Positions 56,722 to 64,000 of a stretch of DNA of 64,000 nt are shown one piece after another. The notes below the pieces were generated by a model. That model worked only from the letters and a program-made list of their open reading frames with translations. It did no database searches and had not been told where the DNA came from. This stretch comes from JACKHA01 sp041401985 (lineage in GTDB: Bacteria; Planctomycetota; Phycisphaerae; Phycisphaerales; UBA1924). A program made the position numbers and the translations under genes. Numbering within the stretch: the first letter of the stretch is position 1; each line of letters opens with the position of its first letter. The stretch lies in the NCBI GenBank assembly GCA_041401985.1, contig JAWKTE010000005.1, positions 1 through 64,000 on the forward strand, written 5' to 3'.

Positions 56722-58320
56722 ATGAAGCGGAACGGGATCCGGGCGTTGATTGCGGCGGCGACGATGGCCGCGGTCTCGAGCCCGCTGCTGGCGCAGTCGC
56801 AGGGCATCGGGGTGTACGACGCGGACGGGTGGACGGTGCTGACACCCAGCGCCGACACGCGGTTCATCTTCGTGTCGTCGAGTCTGGGCGACGACGTGAA
56901 CGACGGGCTCAGCCCGGATCGTCCGAAGCGCACGCTCGACAACGCGCGCAGGCAGGTCCGCAGCGGGCACCCGGACTGGGTGCTGCTGCGCCGGGGCGAC
57001 GAGTGGAACGAGCAGCTCCGCTGGGGCGTGGGCGGGCGGAGCAACGAGGAGCCGATGGTGGTGGGGGCGTGGGGACCGGGCGATGAGCGTCCGGTCATCC
57101 GCCCGCCCGTTGAGACCGGCGGGTTCTACATCGGGTCGTCGAATCTGTCGTACCTGGCGATCGTGGGGATCGAGTTCCGGGCCGCGGACTTCACGAGCCA
57201 GACGGGCGTGCGGATCATCTCGGACCGGGGCGACGGGCTGCTGCTCGAGGACTGCGCGGTCATCGGGTTCAAGGACAACATCTCGATCATCGGCAAGGAG
57301 TCGGCCGGCGGGTACGAGACGGTGCAGGTGCGCCGGTGCGTGGTGGCCGACTCGCGGTCGCCTGGCGGGCACTCGCAGGGCTTCTACGGGGACTGGATCG
57401 GCGACCTGACGATCGAGGGGTGCGTGTTCGATCACAACGGGTGGGACCGCGAGGGCTTCGCGCCGCCGACGATCTTCAACCACAACGTGTATGTGCAGAG
57501 CACGTGCGGTCCGGCGGTGGTGCGGGACAACATCATCGCCCAGGGCTCGTCGCACGGGCTGCAGCTGCGTCCGGGCGGGGTGGCGGAGAACAACCTGTTC
57601 CTGGCCAACGCGCTGGCGATGCACACGTCGCGATCGGAGAGCACGGTGCGCCGGAACGTCGTGCTGTACGGGCGGGACATCGACGGGTCCAACCCGCGCG
57701 GGTTCGGGATCGAGATCAAGCCCATCGTCGGCGGGGTCGTGGAGCAGAACGTCATCGCCCACCGGACGGCGGCGTCCAGCGATGGCTACGCGTTCCAGCT
57801 CCACAACTCCGACACCGGCATCACAAACTTCAACGTCACCGTCTCGGGCAACGTCGTGTACGACTGGGGCAGCACGGCCCTGAACATCCGCCACCCGGAC
57901 CTGGGCATCTATGAGCGGATCGAGGTACGGGACAACACGTTCGTGCTCGACCAGGGCGCGATGGTCCGGTACGCCCCGGCCCAATTCGACCGGGACAAGT
58001 TCGTCTTCAGCGGGAACCAGTACACGACCGGCACGCCGAGCGGCTACTGGTTCTGGATCAACAACTCGGCGATGGACATCGGCGCGTGGCGGAGCGCGTC
58101 GGGCGAGACGGGGGCGGCCTCGGTCGTCCCGCCGTTCCCCGACCCGGATCGGACCGTCGAGACGTACTGGACCGACATCATCGGGGAGGCCGGCGGGTTC
58201 GAGGAGTTCATGGATCGGGCCCGGACGATGTCGCGCGGGCGATGGGACCGGCGGATGACCGCCGGCGCCGTGAACGACTACATCCGGGCGGGCTTCGGGA
58301 TCACCGGGGCGCAACCATAA
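56722..58320 (+). CDS. Secreted right-handed beta-helix protein
   Basis: 532 residues from ATG 56722 (GGAG at 6 nt; ATG 56710 is an alternative). A signal peptide (GIRALIAAATMAAVSSPLLAQ) is followed by GDDVNDGLSPDRPKRTLDNA, the usual entry to parallel beta-helix proteins, and then successive coils rich in N-x-I/V steps (VVRDNIIAQ, VAENNLFLAN, VRRNVVLYG, VEQNVIAHR, VSGNVVYDW, VRDNTFVLD). Such folds occur in polysaccharide lyases, epimerases and hydrolases. Given the locus, an action on the exported polysaccharide is likely, but the reaction cannot be named. Confidence 0.88.
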   Translation: MKRNGIRALIAAATMAAVSSPLLAQSQGIGVYDADGWTVLTPSADTRFIFVSSSLGDDVNDGLSPDRPKRTLDNARRQVRSGHPDWVLLRRGDEWNEQLRWGVGGRSNEEPMVVGAWGPGDERPVIRPPVETGGFYIGSSNLSYLAIVGIEFRAADFTSQTGVRIISDRGDGLLLEDCAVIGFKDNISIIGKESAGGYETVQVRRCVVADSRSPGGHSQGFYGDWIGDLTIEGCVFDHNGWDREGFAPPTIFNHNVYVQSTCGPAVVRDNIIAQGSSHGLQLRPGGVAENNLFLANALAMHTSRSESTVRRNVVLYGRDIDGSNPRGFGIEIKPIVGGVVEQNVIAHRTAASSDGYAFQLHNSDTGITNFNVTVSGNVVYDWGSTALNIRHPDLGIYERIEVRDNTFVLDQGAMVRYAPAQFDRDKFVFSGNQYTTGTPSGYWFWINNSAMDIGAWRSASGETGAASVVPPFPDPDRTVETYWTDIIGEAGGFEEFMDRARTMSRGRWDRRMTAGAVNDYIRAGFGITGAQP

Positions 58321-58385
58321 AGTTGGGCGGGGTCGACCCGTCGGTGGTGTGACACCGCCCGGCCTGGTCGCCGGGCGGTGCGAGG

Positions 58386-59758
58386 GTGGGTGTGGTGCAA
58401 AGGCTGGGGCTGCTCATCCCGGAGTTTCCGACGCAGACGCACATCGCGATGTGGCGTCTGGGGGCGGCGATGCGCCGGGCGGGCGCCGATGTGCGGGTGC
58501 TGTCGACGCGACGCCCGAAGGGCGAGGCCCCGGTGCATCCCGCGCTGGCTGAGGAGGCCGCGCGGACGTTCTACTGCTGGCCCGCTTCGCTGGCGCGCTC
58601 CTGGCCGAGGCGGTGCGGGCGGCGCTACGGCTGCCCGCGGCCGCGTGGTACTGCCTGACGCTGCGGGAAAGCGGGATCGTCGGGCGGCTCAAGGCGATGG
58701 GGCTGGTGCTGCCGGCGCTGGCGCTGCGTCGGCACGCGCGGCGTGAGAGGCTGGGGCATGTGTTCGTGCACTCGTGCGCCGGGGCGGCGCACGTGGTCGC
58801 CCTGTGCCGCGTGCTGGGTGGGCCCGGGTACAGCCTGCGGCTTGGGGGCGACATCGATATCTACGGCAAGGACCAGCGATCGAAGATGAAGCGTGCGACG
58901 GTGGTGGTGGGGGCCGCGGCGGTCAACCGTGAGCAGGCGGTGGAGGTCGGCGGGGTCGCCCCCGATCGGGCGATCTGGTCGTGGCTGGGAGTCGAAACCA
59001 GCAAGTACCAACCGAACGGCGAGGGCGCGGAGCCCGGCGAGAACGGCGATGGCACGCTGCGGCTGGTCACCGTCGCCCGGCTCAACCACGCAAAGGGCCA
59101 CCGGTTCGCGATCGAGGCCGTCGGTGAACTCGTCCGGCGCGGCGTGCGCGTGACGTACACGCTGGTGGGCGACGGGCCGGAGCGGGCGGCGATCGAGGGG
59201 CAGATTGCGGCGCTGGGGATGGAGGGCGTCGTGGGGCTCGCCGGCTCGCTGGACGAGGACGCGGTCCGCGGTGCGCTCGGCGCGGCGGATGTGTTCGTGC
59301 TTCCCACGAGCGGCCGGGGCGAGGGCTCGCCGGTGGCGGTGCTGGAGGCGATGAGCGCCGGGCTGGCGATCGTGGCGACGGACGTGGGCGGGCTGCGGGA
59401 AATGGTCGCCCCGGAGCAGGGGATGATCGTGCCGCCGGCGGATGCGGGAGCGCTTGGCGAGGCCCTGGCGGCGCTTGCGGTTGATTCGGAGGGTCGGGCG
59501 GCGATGGGCCGATCGTCTCGGGCGCGGGCGGAGCGTGAGTTCGATGTGGACCGCGTGGCGGGGCGTCTTCTCGGGCGGTTCTTCGCGGGGGAGTTTGCGG
59601 ACGCCCGCGAGGCGGACGCCGCGGTGACCGATGAACAGGGCGGGCGCGGTGGCGCCGCACCGGCGGCCCGGGCGGGCAAGGGCGTGCGCGGCCGCTCGCC
59701 CGAAGGCGTGCGGGAAGGCCCGTTCGTGCAGCCGCTCGAAGGCCGCGTCGCCCCGTGA
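58386..59758 (+). pseudogene. GT4-type glycosyltransferase gene with a frameshift
   Basis: The first part from 58386 encodes a GT-B N-terminus (RLGLLIPEFPTQTHIAMWRL, GADVRVLSTRRPKGE) up to YCWPASLA, then loses the frame near 58585-58600. The continuation ALLAEAVRAALRLPAAAW is in another frame and runs to 59758 with LRLGGDIDIYGKDQRSKMKR, LVTVARLNHAKGHRFAIEA, LVGDGPERAAIE, VFVLPTSGRGEGSPVAVLEA and VATDVGGLREMV, a complete catalytic half. One indel would restore a protein of about 457 residues. True inactivation or sequence error cannot be told apart here. It lies 7 bp upstream of another glycosyltransferase. Confidence 0.8.
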
Positions 59759-59765
59759 GTTTCCC

Positions 59766-61136
59766 ATGCCCCACGACACGAGCACAAGCGACGACCTGAT
59801 CCGGGTGCTGCTCATGGCCGAGCAGTGCGACCCGGAGACGGTGAGCGTGCCGCTGGAGGGCTGGAGCCACAGCCGCGCGATCCACGCGCTGGAGGGCGTT
59901 GAGGCGCACACGGCGACGCAGGTCCGCAACCGCGAGAAGTTCGAGCGGGCCGGCGTCGACCCCGCGACGTACACCGCGATCGACTCGGAGCGCGTGGCCC
60001 GCCCGATCTGGCGGCTCGAGGAACTCCTCCGCGGCGGCAAGGGCAAGGGCTGGACCACGGTGATGGCGCTGCGGTCGATCTCGTTTGCGTACTACGAGCG
60101 GGTGCTGTGGCGTGCGTTCCGCGAGCGGGTCCGTGGCGGGGCGTTCGATGTCGTGCACCGGCTGACCCCGCTGAGCCCGACGGTCGCCAGCCGCGTCGCA
60201 AGAAGGGTCGAGCGTGCGGGCGTGCCGTTCGTGATCGGGCCGATCAACGGCGGGGTTCCCTGGCCGCGCGAGTTCGACTCGGCGCGGCGGCGCGAGAAGG
60301 AGTGGCTGTCGTACGTGCGTGGGGCGTACCGCCTGGCCCCGGGCTACCGAGCGATGCGTGAAGCGGCGTCGGCGATCATCGTCGGCTCGCGGGACACGCT
60401 GCGGCTGGAGCCCGAGAAGTACCACGACAAGTGCGTGTACATCCCGGAGAACGCGATCGATCCGGCGCGGTTCGAGGGCGTGGGCGTGGAGCGGGACCCG
60501 GCGAGCCCGATGCGAGTTGCGTTTGTCGGGCGGCTGGTGCCGTACAAGGCGGCGGACATGCTGCTCGAGGCCGCGGCCCCGCTGGTGCGGGACGGCGCGG
60601 TGGTGATCGACGTCATCGGCGACGGACCGGAGCGCGGGCGTCTCGAGGCGATGGTCGAGCGCGAGGGCATCGGGCACGGCGTGGAGATGGCCGGCTGGGT
60701 GCCGCACACGAGCCTGAAGGACCGGCTGGGTCGCGCGCACGTGTTCGGGTTCCCGAGCGTGCGCGAGTTCGGCGGGGCGGTGGTGCTGGAGGCGATGGCC
60801 CTCGGCGTGGTGCCGGTGGTGATGGACTACGGCGGGCCGGGGGAACTGGTGACCAAGCGGACGGGGGTGGCGCTGCCGATGGGGGCGCGGGGCGAGATCG
60901 TCGAGCGGTTGCGGGGCGTGCTGGCGGACCTGGCCGATCGCCCCGGCGACGTCGCGGCGATGGGCGAGCGGGCCCGGCGGCGGGTGCTGGCCCAGTTCAC
61001 CTGGGAGGCCAAGGCCAGGCAGGTGCTCGGGGTGTACCGGTGGGTCACGGGGCGGGCGTCCAAGCCGGACTATGGCATGCCGCTGCCCGATCTGGCCGAT
61101 GTTCCGGGCGAGGCGACGCTGGCGCGGTGCGCGTAG
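59766..61136 (+). CDS. GT4-like glycosyltransferase
   Basis: 456 residues. GT-B fold with N-terminal VVHRLTPLSPTVASR and IGPINGGVPWP, and C-terminal MRVAFVGRLVPYKAADMLLEAA, IDVIGDGPERGRLE, GWVPHTSLKDRLGRAHVFGFPSVREFGGAVVLEAMALG (E-x7-E) and VMDYGGPGELV. The GPINGG motif occurs in many exopolysaccharide GT4 enzymes. It follows the frameshifted glycosyltransferase by 7 bp and probably shares its transcript. Confidence 0.92.
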   Translation: MPHDTSTSDDLIRVLLMAEQCDPETVSVPLEGWSHSRAIHALEGVEAHTATQVRNREKFERAGVDPATYTAIDSERVARPIWRLEELLRGGKGKGWTTVMALRSISFAYYERVLWRAFRERVRGGAFDVVHRLTPLSPTVASRVARRVERAGVPFVIGPINGGVPWPREFDSARRREKEWLSYVRGAYRLAPGYRAMREAASAIIVGSRDTLRLEPEKYHDKCVYIPENAIDPARFEGVGVERDPASPMRVAFVGRLVPYKAADMLLEAAAPLVRDGAVVIDVIGDGPERGRLEAMVEREGIGHGVEMAGWVPHTSLKDRLGRAHVFGFPSVREFGGAVVLEAMALGVVPVVMDYGGPGELVTKRTGVALPMGARGEIVERLRGVLADLADRPGDVAAMGERARRRVLAQFTWEAKARQVLGVYRWVTGRASKPDYGMPLPDLADVPGEATLARCA

Positions 61137-61290
61137 GCCGAGCAGCGCGTCCGAGGTGAGGTTTGGGCCCGTGATGGGCGAGAGTTGCGCGGGGCGGGCG
61201 TGGCGCGTCCGATCGGGGCCATGTCCGAGAACCCGGCGCGTTCGAAGGCAGTAGGAGAGTGGTGATGGTCGGGCGTCCGCGGGAGAATCG

Positions 61291-62400
61291 ATGAAGCAGG
61301 CGCTCCGGCGAGTGGTGCTGCGCGGCCTGGCCCGGCGTGTCGTCGGGGCCATGGTCCCGTGGCCGCGCATGGAGCGGGCCCAGGACGGGTACTCGATCAT
61401 CCTGGGCGTGCCGTGGGCGCTGCGGCACCTGCTGGAGGTCAACCTGCGGTTCATCGCCCAGACGGACACGACTGGGCTGGCGACGGTCTTCGTGGTGTTC
61501 GACCGGACCGAGCGTCCCGGAGCCGAGGCGATCATCGAGGCGGCCAAAGCGGCCCACCCGTCGCTGCCGCTCGAGTTCTGCTTCTATCCGAAGGCGGCGG
61601 GGCGGCTGATCGAGCGGATCGATGTCTCGACGTTCTACAACTCGATGAACAACGCGACGGCGCTCTCGCGGTGCCGCACGCGCTGGGCCGTGCTGCACGA
61701 TTTCGACCTGTACCCGCTGGTGCCGAACTACTTCCGCGACGTGGTCGAGAAGATGCAGCGCGAGGACCTGCGGTTCTGCGGGCTGGAACTGACCAACTTC
61801 GATGGGCTGAGCGACGAGGACCTGATTCTCGGGACGTGGTGCCTCGGGATGGACGCGCAGTGGCTCCGCAACCAGCACCGCCCGCACGAGGTGTTCCACC
61901 GCATCGGCCAGGTCGGCGGACGGACGGTGAACCTCGACCCCTACTCGTGGCTGCAGACGCGCGAGCCGCGTCGGGCGCTGGTCGGCACGATCGACCACAC
62001 CGCGGCGTGCCATGTGCGGAACCTGTGCAGCACGCACCTGCGGTTCACGACCGGACGCCCGGCGAAGGTGGTCTGGCGTCTGCACTACCTGTGGTACCTC
62101 GAGTGGCTCGCGGGCGGCGGCACGCCCGAGGCCACGCGGATGGAGCGGGTGACGGCGATCATGGACGCGGCGAGCGAGCCGGTCATCGAGGTCGATGGGC
62201 TGCGTGCGGGTTTCGCGGGCACCGACCCGACGTGCGCGAACATCCTGGAGAGCGAACTCGGGCGGATGGAGCGGTTCCTGGTCGGGCGTGTCCGCCCGGA
62301 GGTCGGGGCGTTCGTGTCCGGATTCCGGGCGTTCCTGGAGCGGTTCGCCGCGACGTCCGCCGGCGCCGCACCGGAACCGGCGCGGGAGGCGGCGGCGTGA
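61291..62400 (+). CDS. GT-A-like glycosyltransferase candidate
   Basis: 369 residues, with GGGAGAA before the ATG. The protein starts basic (RRVVLRGLARRVV) and shows YSIILGVPWALRHLLEVNLRF, LATVFVVFDRTERPG and WAVLHDFDLYPLVPNYF. The DFD acts like the DxD metal site of GT-A enzymes, and YNSMNNATAL resembles the donor-site region. I infer a family-2-like glycosyltransferase but cannot name the sugar. Its stop overlaps the next start (GTGA). Confidence 0.7.
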   Translation: MKQALRRVVLRGLARRVVGAMVPWPRMERAQDGYSIILGVPWALRHLLEVNLRFIAQTDTTGLATVFVVFDRTERPGAEAIIEAAKAAHPSLPLEFCFYPKAAGRLIERIDVSTFYNSMNNATALSRCRTRWAVLHDFDLYPLVPNYFRDVVEKMQREDLRFCGLELTNFDGLSDEDLILGTWCLGMDAQWLRNQHRPHEVFHRIGQVGGRTVNLDPYSWLQTREPRRALVGTIDHTAACHVRNLCSTHLRFTTGRPAKVVWRLHYLWYLEWLAGGGTPEATRMERVTAIMDAASEPVIEVDGLRAGFAGTDPTCANILESELGRMERFLVGRVRPEVGAFVSGFRAFLERFAATSAGAAPEPAREAAA

Positions 62401-63518
62401 GCGCGATGCGGCACATGCTGGACGCGGCCGCGTGGCGGCTCGGGGGCGTGTCCCGGGGTCTGGAGTCGATGCGCCGATCGCTGACCGTGCTGGCCTACCA
62501 CCGCGTGCTGCCGGCGGCGGAGGCAGCGGCGTACCCGCTCGCGAATCTCGTCGTGACGCGTGAGGCGTTTGAGGGACAGGTCGCGTGGCTGACGCGCCAC
62601 GCCGAGGTTGTGACTGTGCGAGAGGGGCTGGAGCGGCTCGGCCGGCGGGAACGACCGGCTCGCCCGATGGTCGCGCTCACGTTCGACGACGGCTACTCCG
62701 ATAGCGCCGCGCACGCGGCCCCGGTCCTTGAGGCGGCGGGCGTGCGGGGCACGTTCTACGTCGCGACCGGGTTCGTGGACGGAACGCCGATGTGGTTCGA
62801 TGCCGCGGCCGGTTGGTGGATGCGCCGGCGAGAGGCCGGCGGGTCGATGGGCCGTTCGGGCGGGGAAACGGTGGGCGATCTCGACGCCGAGATCCTGTTC
62901 CACGCCGCGACGCTGGACTCGTGGCTCGGCTGGCTGAAGTCGCTGCCGCCCGCCGAGCGGGACGCGGCGCTGGCGGGCGTTGGTGCTGGCGCGCCGCCTG
63001 CGAACTGCGCGGCGATGTCGCGCGAGCAGGTCCGCACTTTGGCCGAGCAGGGGCACGAGATCGGGTCCCACACCGTGACGCACCCGATCCTGACCAGGCT
63101 CGCGCCGGATGCACTGAGCCGCGAACTCGTCGACTCCAGAGCGACGCTGGAGGCGTGGACCGGGAGTCCCGTCGCCGGATTCTGCTACCCGAACGGCTCG
63201 TGGTCGCCGGAGGTCCGTCGGGCGTGCATCGACGCCGGGTACGCCTACGCCGCCAGCACCGAGCGAGGGCGGCACGCGGCGGGCGACGACGCGTGGAGCA
63301 TTCGGCGTCGCTGGATCGCGATGCCGAGCACGACGAGGGGCGGCGCGCACCGCGACGCCGCGTTTGCGTGCGAGGTTGTCGGGCTGCACGACCTGATGCG
63401 ACGCGCGGCCCGCAGACGCGGGCGGGCTCGGAAGCCGGAGCCGCCTGCTGCGACCGTCGCGGCGAGCCCGGTGGCAGAAGGCCGCAATCCACTCGCGGCG
63501 GAGGCGGTGCACGCGTGA
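62397..63518 (+). CDS. Polysaccharide deacetylase (NodB domain)
   Basis: 373 residues from GTG 62397, overlapping the previous stop; ATG 62406 is an alternative. NodB signatures are VALTFDDGYSDSAA (catalytic and metal Asp), GVRGTFYVATGFV, GHEIGSHTVTHPILTRL (metal His pair) and VAGFCYPNGSWSPEV. It removes N- or O-acetyl groups from a polysaccharide or lipid-linked sugar. No clear signal peptide is seen. It is coupled to neighbours on both sides by GTGA overlaps. Confidence 0.92.
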   Translation: MSAMRHMLDAAAWRLGGVSRGLESMRRSLTVLAYHRVLPAAEAAAYPLANLVVTREAFEGQVAWLTRHAEVVTVREGLERLGRRERPARPMVALTFDDGYSDSAAHAAPVLEAAGVRGTFYVATGFVDGTPMWFDAAAGWWMRRREAGGSMGRSGGETVGDLDAEILFHAATLDSWLGWLKSLPPAERDAALAGVGAGAPPANCAAMSREQVRTLAEQGHEIGSHTVTHPILTRLAPDALSRELVDSRATLEAWTGSPVAGFCYPNGSWSPEVRRACIDAGYAYAASTERGRHAAGDDAWSIRRRWIAMPSTTRGGAHRDAAFACEVVGLHDLMRRAARRRGRARKPEPPAATVAASPVAEGRNPLAAEAVHA

Positions 63519-64000
63519 ACCCTTCCCGCCACCACCTTGAGTCTCTCATCGCCTCGACCGCGGCCTCGCTGCCGGCCGGCTCGCTCGTGCTCGACGCCGG
63601 GGCGGGCGATTGCTGCTACTCGCGGCACTTCGCCAACCACCAGTACGAGTCGTGCGACTTCGCCGAGGTCTCGGGCAAGACGTACGGGCGCCTGACACAC
63701 ATCTGCGACATCCGCTCGATCCCGGTCGAGGACGACCGGTACGACGCGGTGCTGTGCTCGCAGGTGCTGGCCCACATCCCGGACTCGCTGGCCACGCTTC
63801 GTGAACTGCGCCGCGTGCTCAAGCCCGGCGGGACGCTGCTGCTGACCGCGCCGCTGTTCTTCCAGGAGAACGAGCCGCCGCACGACTACTTTCGCTTCAC
63901 CCAGCACGGCCTGCGCCACCTGCTGCGCGAGGCGGGGTTCGCGGTCGACCGACTGGAGTGGCTCGAGGGCTACGCGGGCACGGTGGCGTACCAGATCGGC
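63515..64000 (+). CDS. SAM-dependent methyltransferase, 3' end beyond the window
   Basis: 162 residues are visible from GTG 63515, which overlaps the deacetylase stop (GTGA). Class I methyltransferase features: motif I LVLDAGAGDCCYS, VEDDRYDAVLCSQVLAHIPD (motifs II/III of the type-11 group), RVLKPGGTLLLTAPLF and PHDYFRFTQHGLRHLL. The last stretch is typical of methyltransferases in glycan biosynthesis clusters. It is the third gene of the overlapping set that starts at 61291. Confidence 0.9.
   Translation, partial: MNPSRHHLESLIASTAASLPAGSLVLDAGAGDCCYSRHFANHQYESCDFAEVSGKTYGRLTHICDIRSIPVEDDRYDAVLCSQVLAHIPDSLATLRELRRVLKPGGTLLLTAPLFFQENEPPHDYFRFTQHGLRHLLREAGFAVDRLEWLEGYAGTVAYQIG

Overview
This is a 64 kb stretch of a high-GC chromosome that reads best as a planctomycete of the class Phycisphaerae. 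The evidence is a secreted amylase ending in two GC-type dockerin units (each reading NNDDFFYYLA and the protein ending in AAGC), four divergent membrane proteins with a C-x2-C-x-YDL ... CPECG zinc ribbon, secreted proteins with a PxP / hydrophobic / RRRR C-terminal sorting-type tail, a very long SecA, and many leaders without a Shine-Dalgarno sequence. The assignment is an inference from gene content; no rRNA is present.

Layout. 1-5.4 kb (minus): a translationally coupled signalling operon of histidine kinase, stand-alone receiver and CheB-CheR-PAS fusion (cut by the left edge), then tRNA-Gly(CCC). 5.8-10 kb (minus): a carboxymuconolactone-decarboxylase-like protein, a Tat-exported metallophosphoesterase, a frameshifted zinc-ribbon protein and metF. 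10-20 kb: a zinc-ribbon membrane protein, enoyl-CoA hydratase, FAD oxidoreductase, a mini kinase-like protein, citrate synthase, a serine hydrolase, a ketosynthase gene broken by frame changes, and pyrF. 20-31 kb: motA-motB, an FMN reductase, a PAS-GAF-receiver protein with a small partner, a GldA/F/G-type ABC exporter operon and lpdA. 31-34.8 kb is accessory: a lower-GC STAND-like ATPase, a repeat-rich hypothetical gene with an almost consensus promoter, and a small secreted protein. 35-39 kb: secA. 39.5-45 kb: two convergent secreted proteins, each with a different dockerin type, and another zinc-ribbon protein.

45-64 kb is a surface-polysaccharide locus. It carries all four dTDP-L-rhamnose genes (rfbB; rfbA-rfbC-rfbD), several glycosyltransferases, a WecG/TagA enzyme, a beta-helix protein, a polysaccharide deacetylase and a methyltransferase cut by the right edge. 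Inside it sit four tandem genes (50.7-54.6 kb) for secreted proteins of one family that I do not recognise. All four are exactly 251 residues long and carry the sorting-type tail. They are the strongest candidate for something undescribed.

Recurrent oddities: several accessory genes (7495-8608, 17812-19133, 33392-34165, 58386-59758) need one or two frame changes to be read through, while housekeeping genes are intact; dispersed palindromic repeats lie in spacers and even inside reading frames; and several genes look leaderless, with a -10 box 4-8 nt before the start codon.
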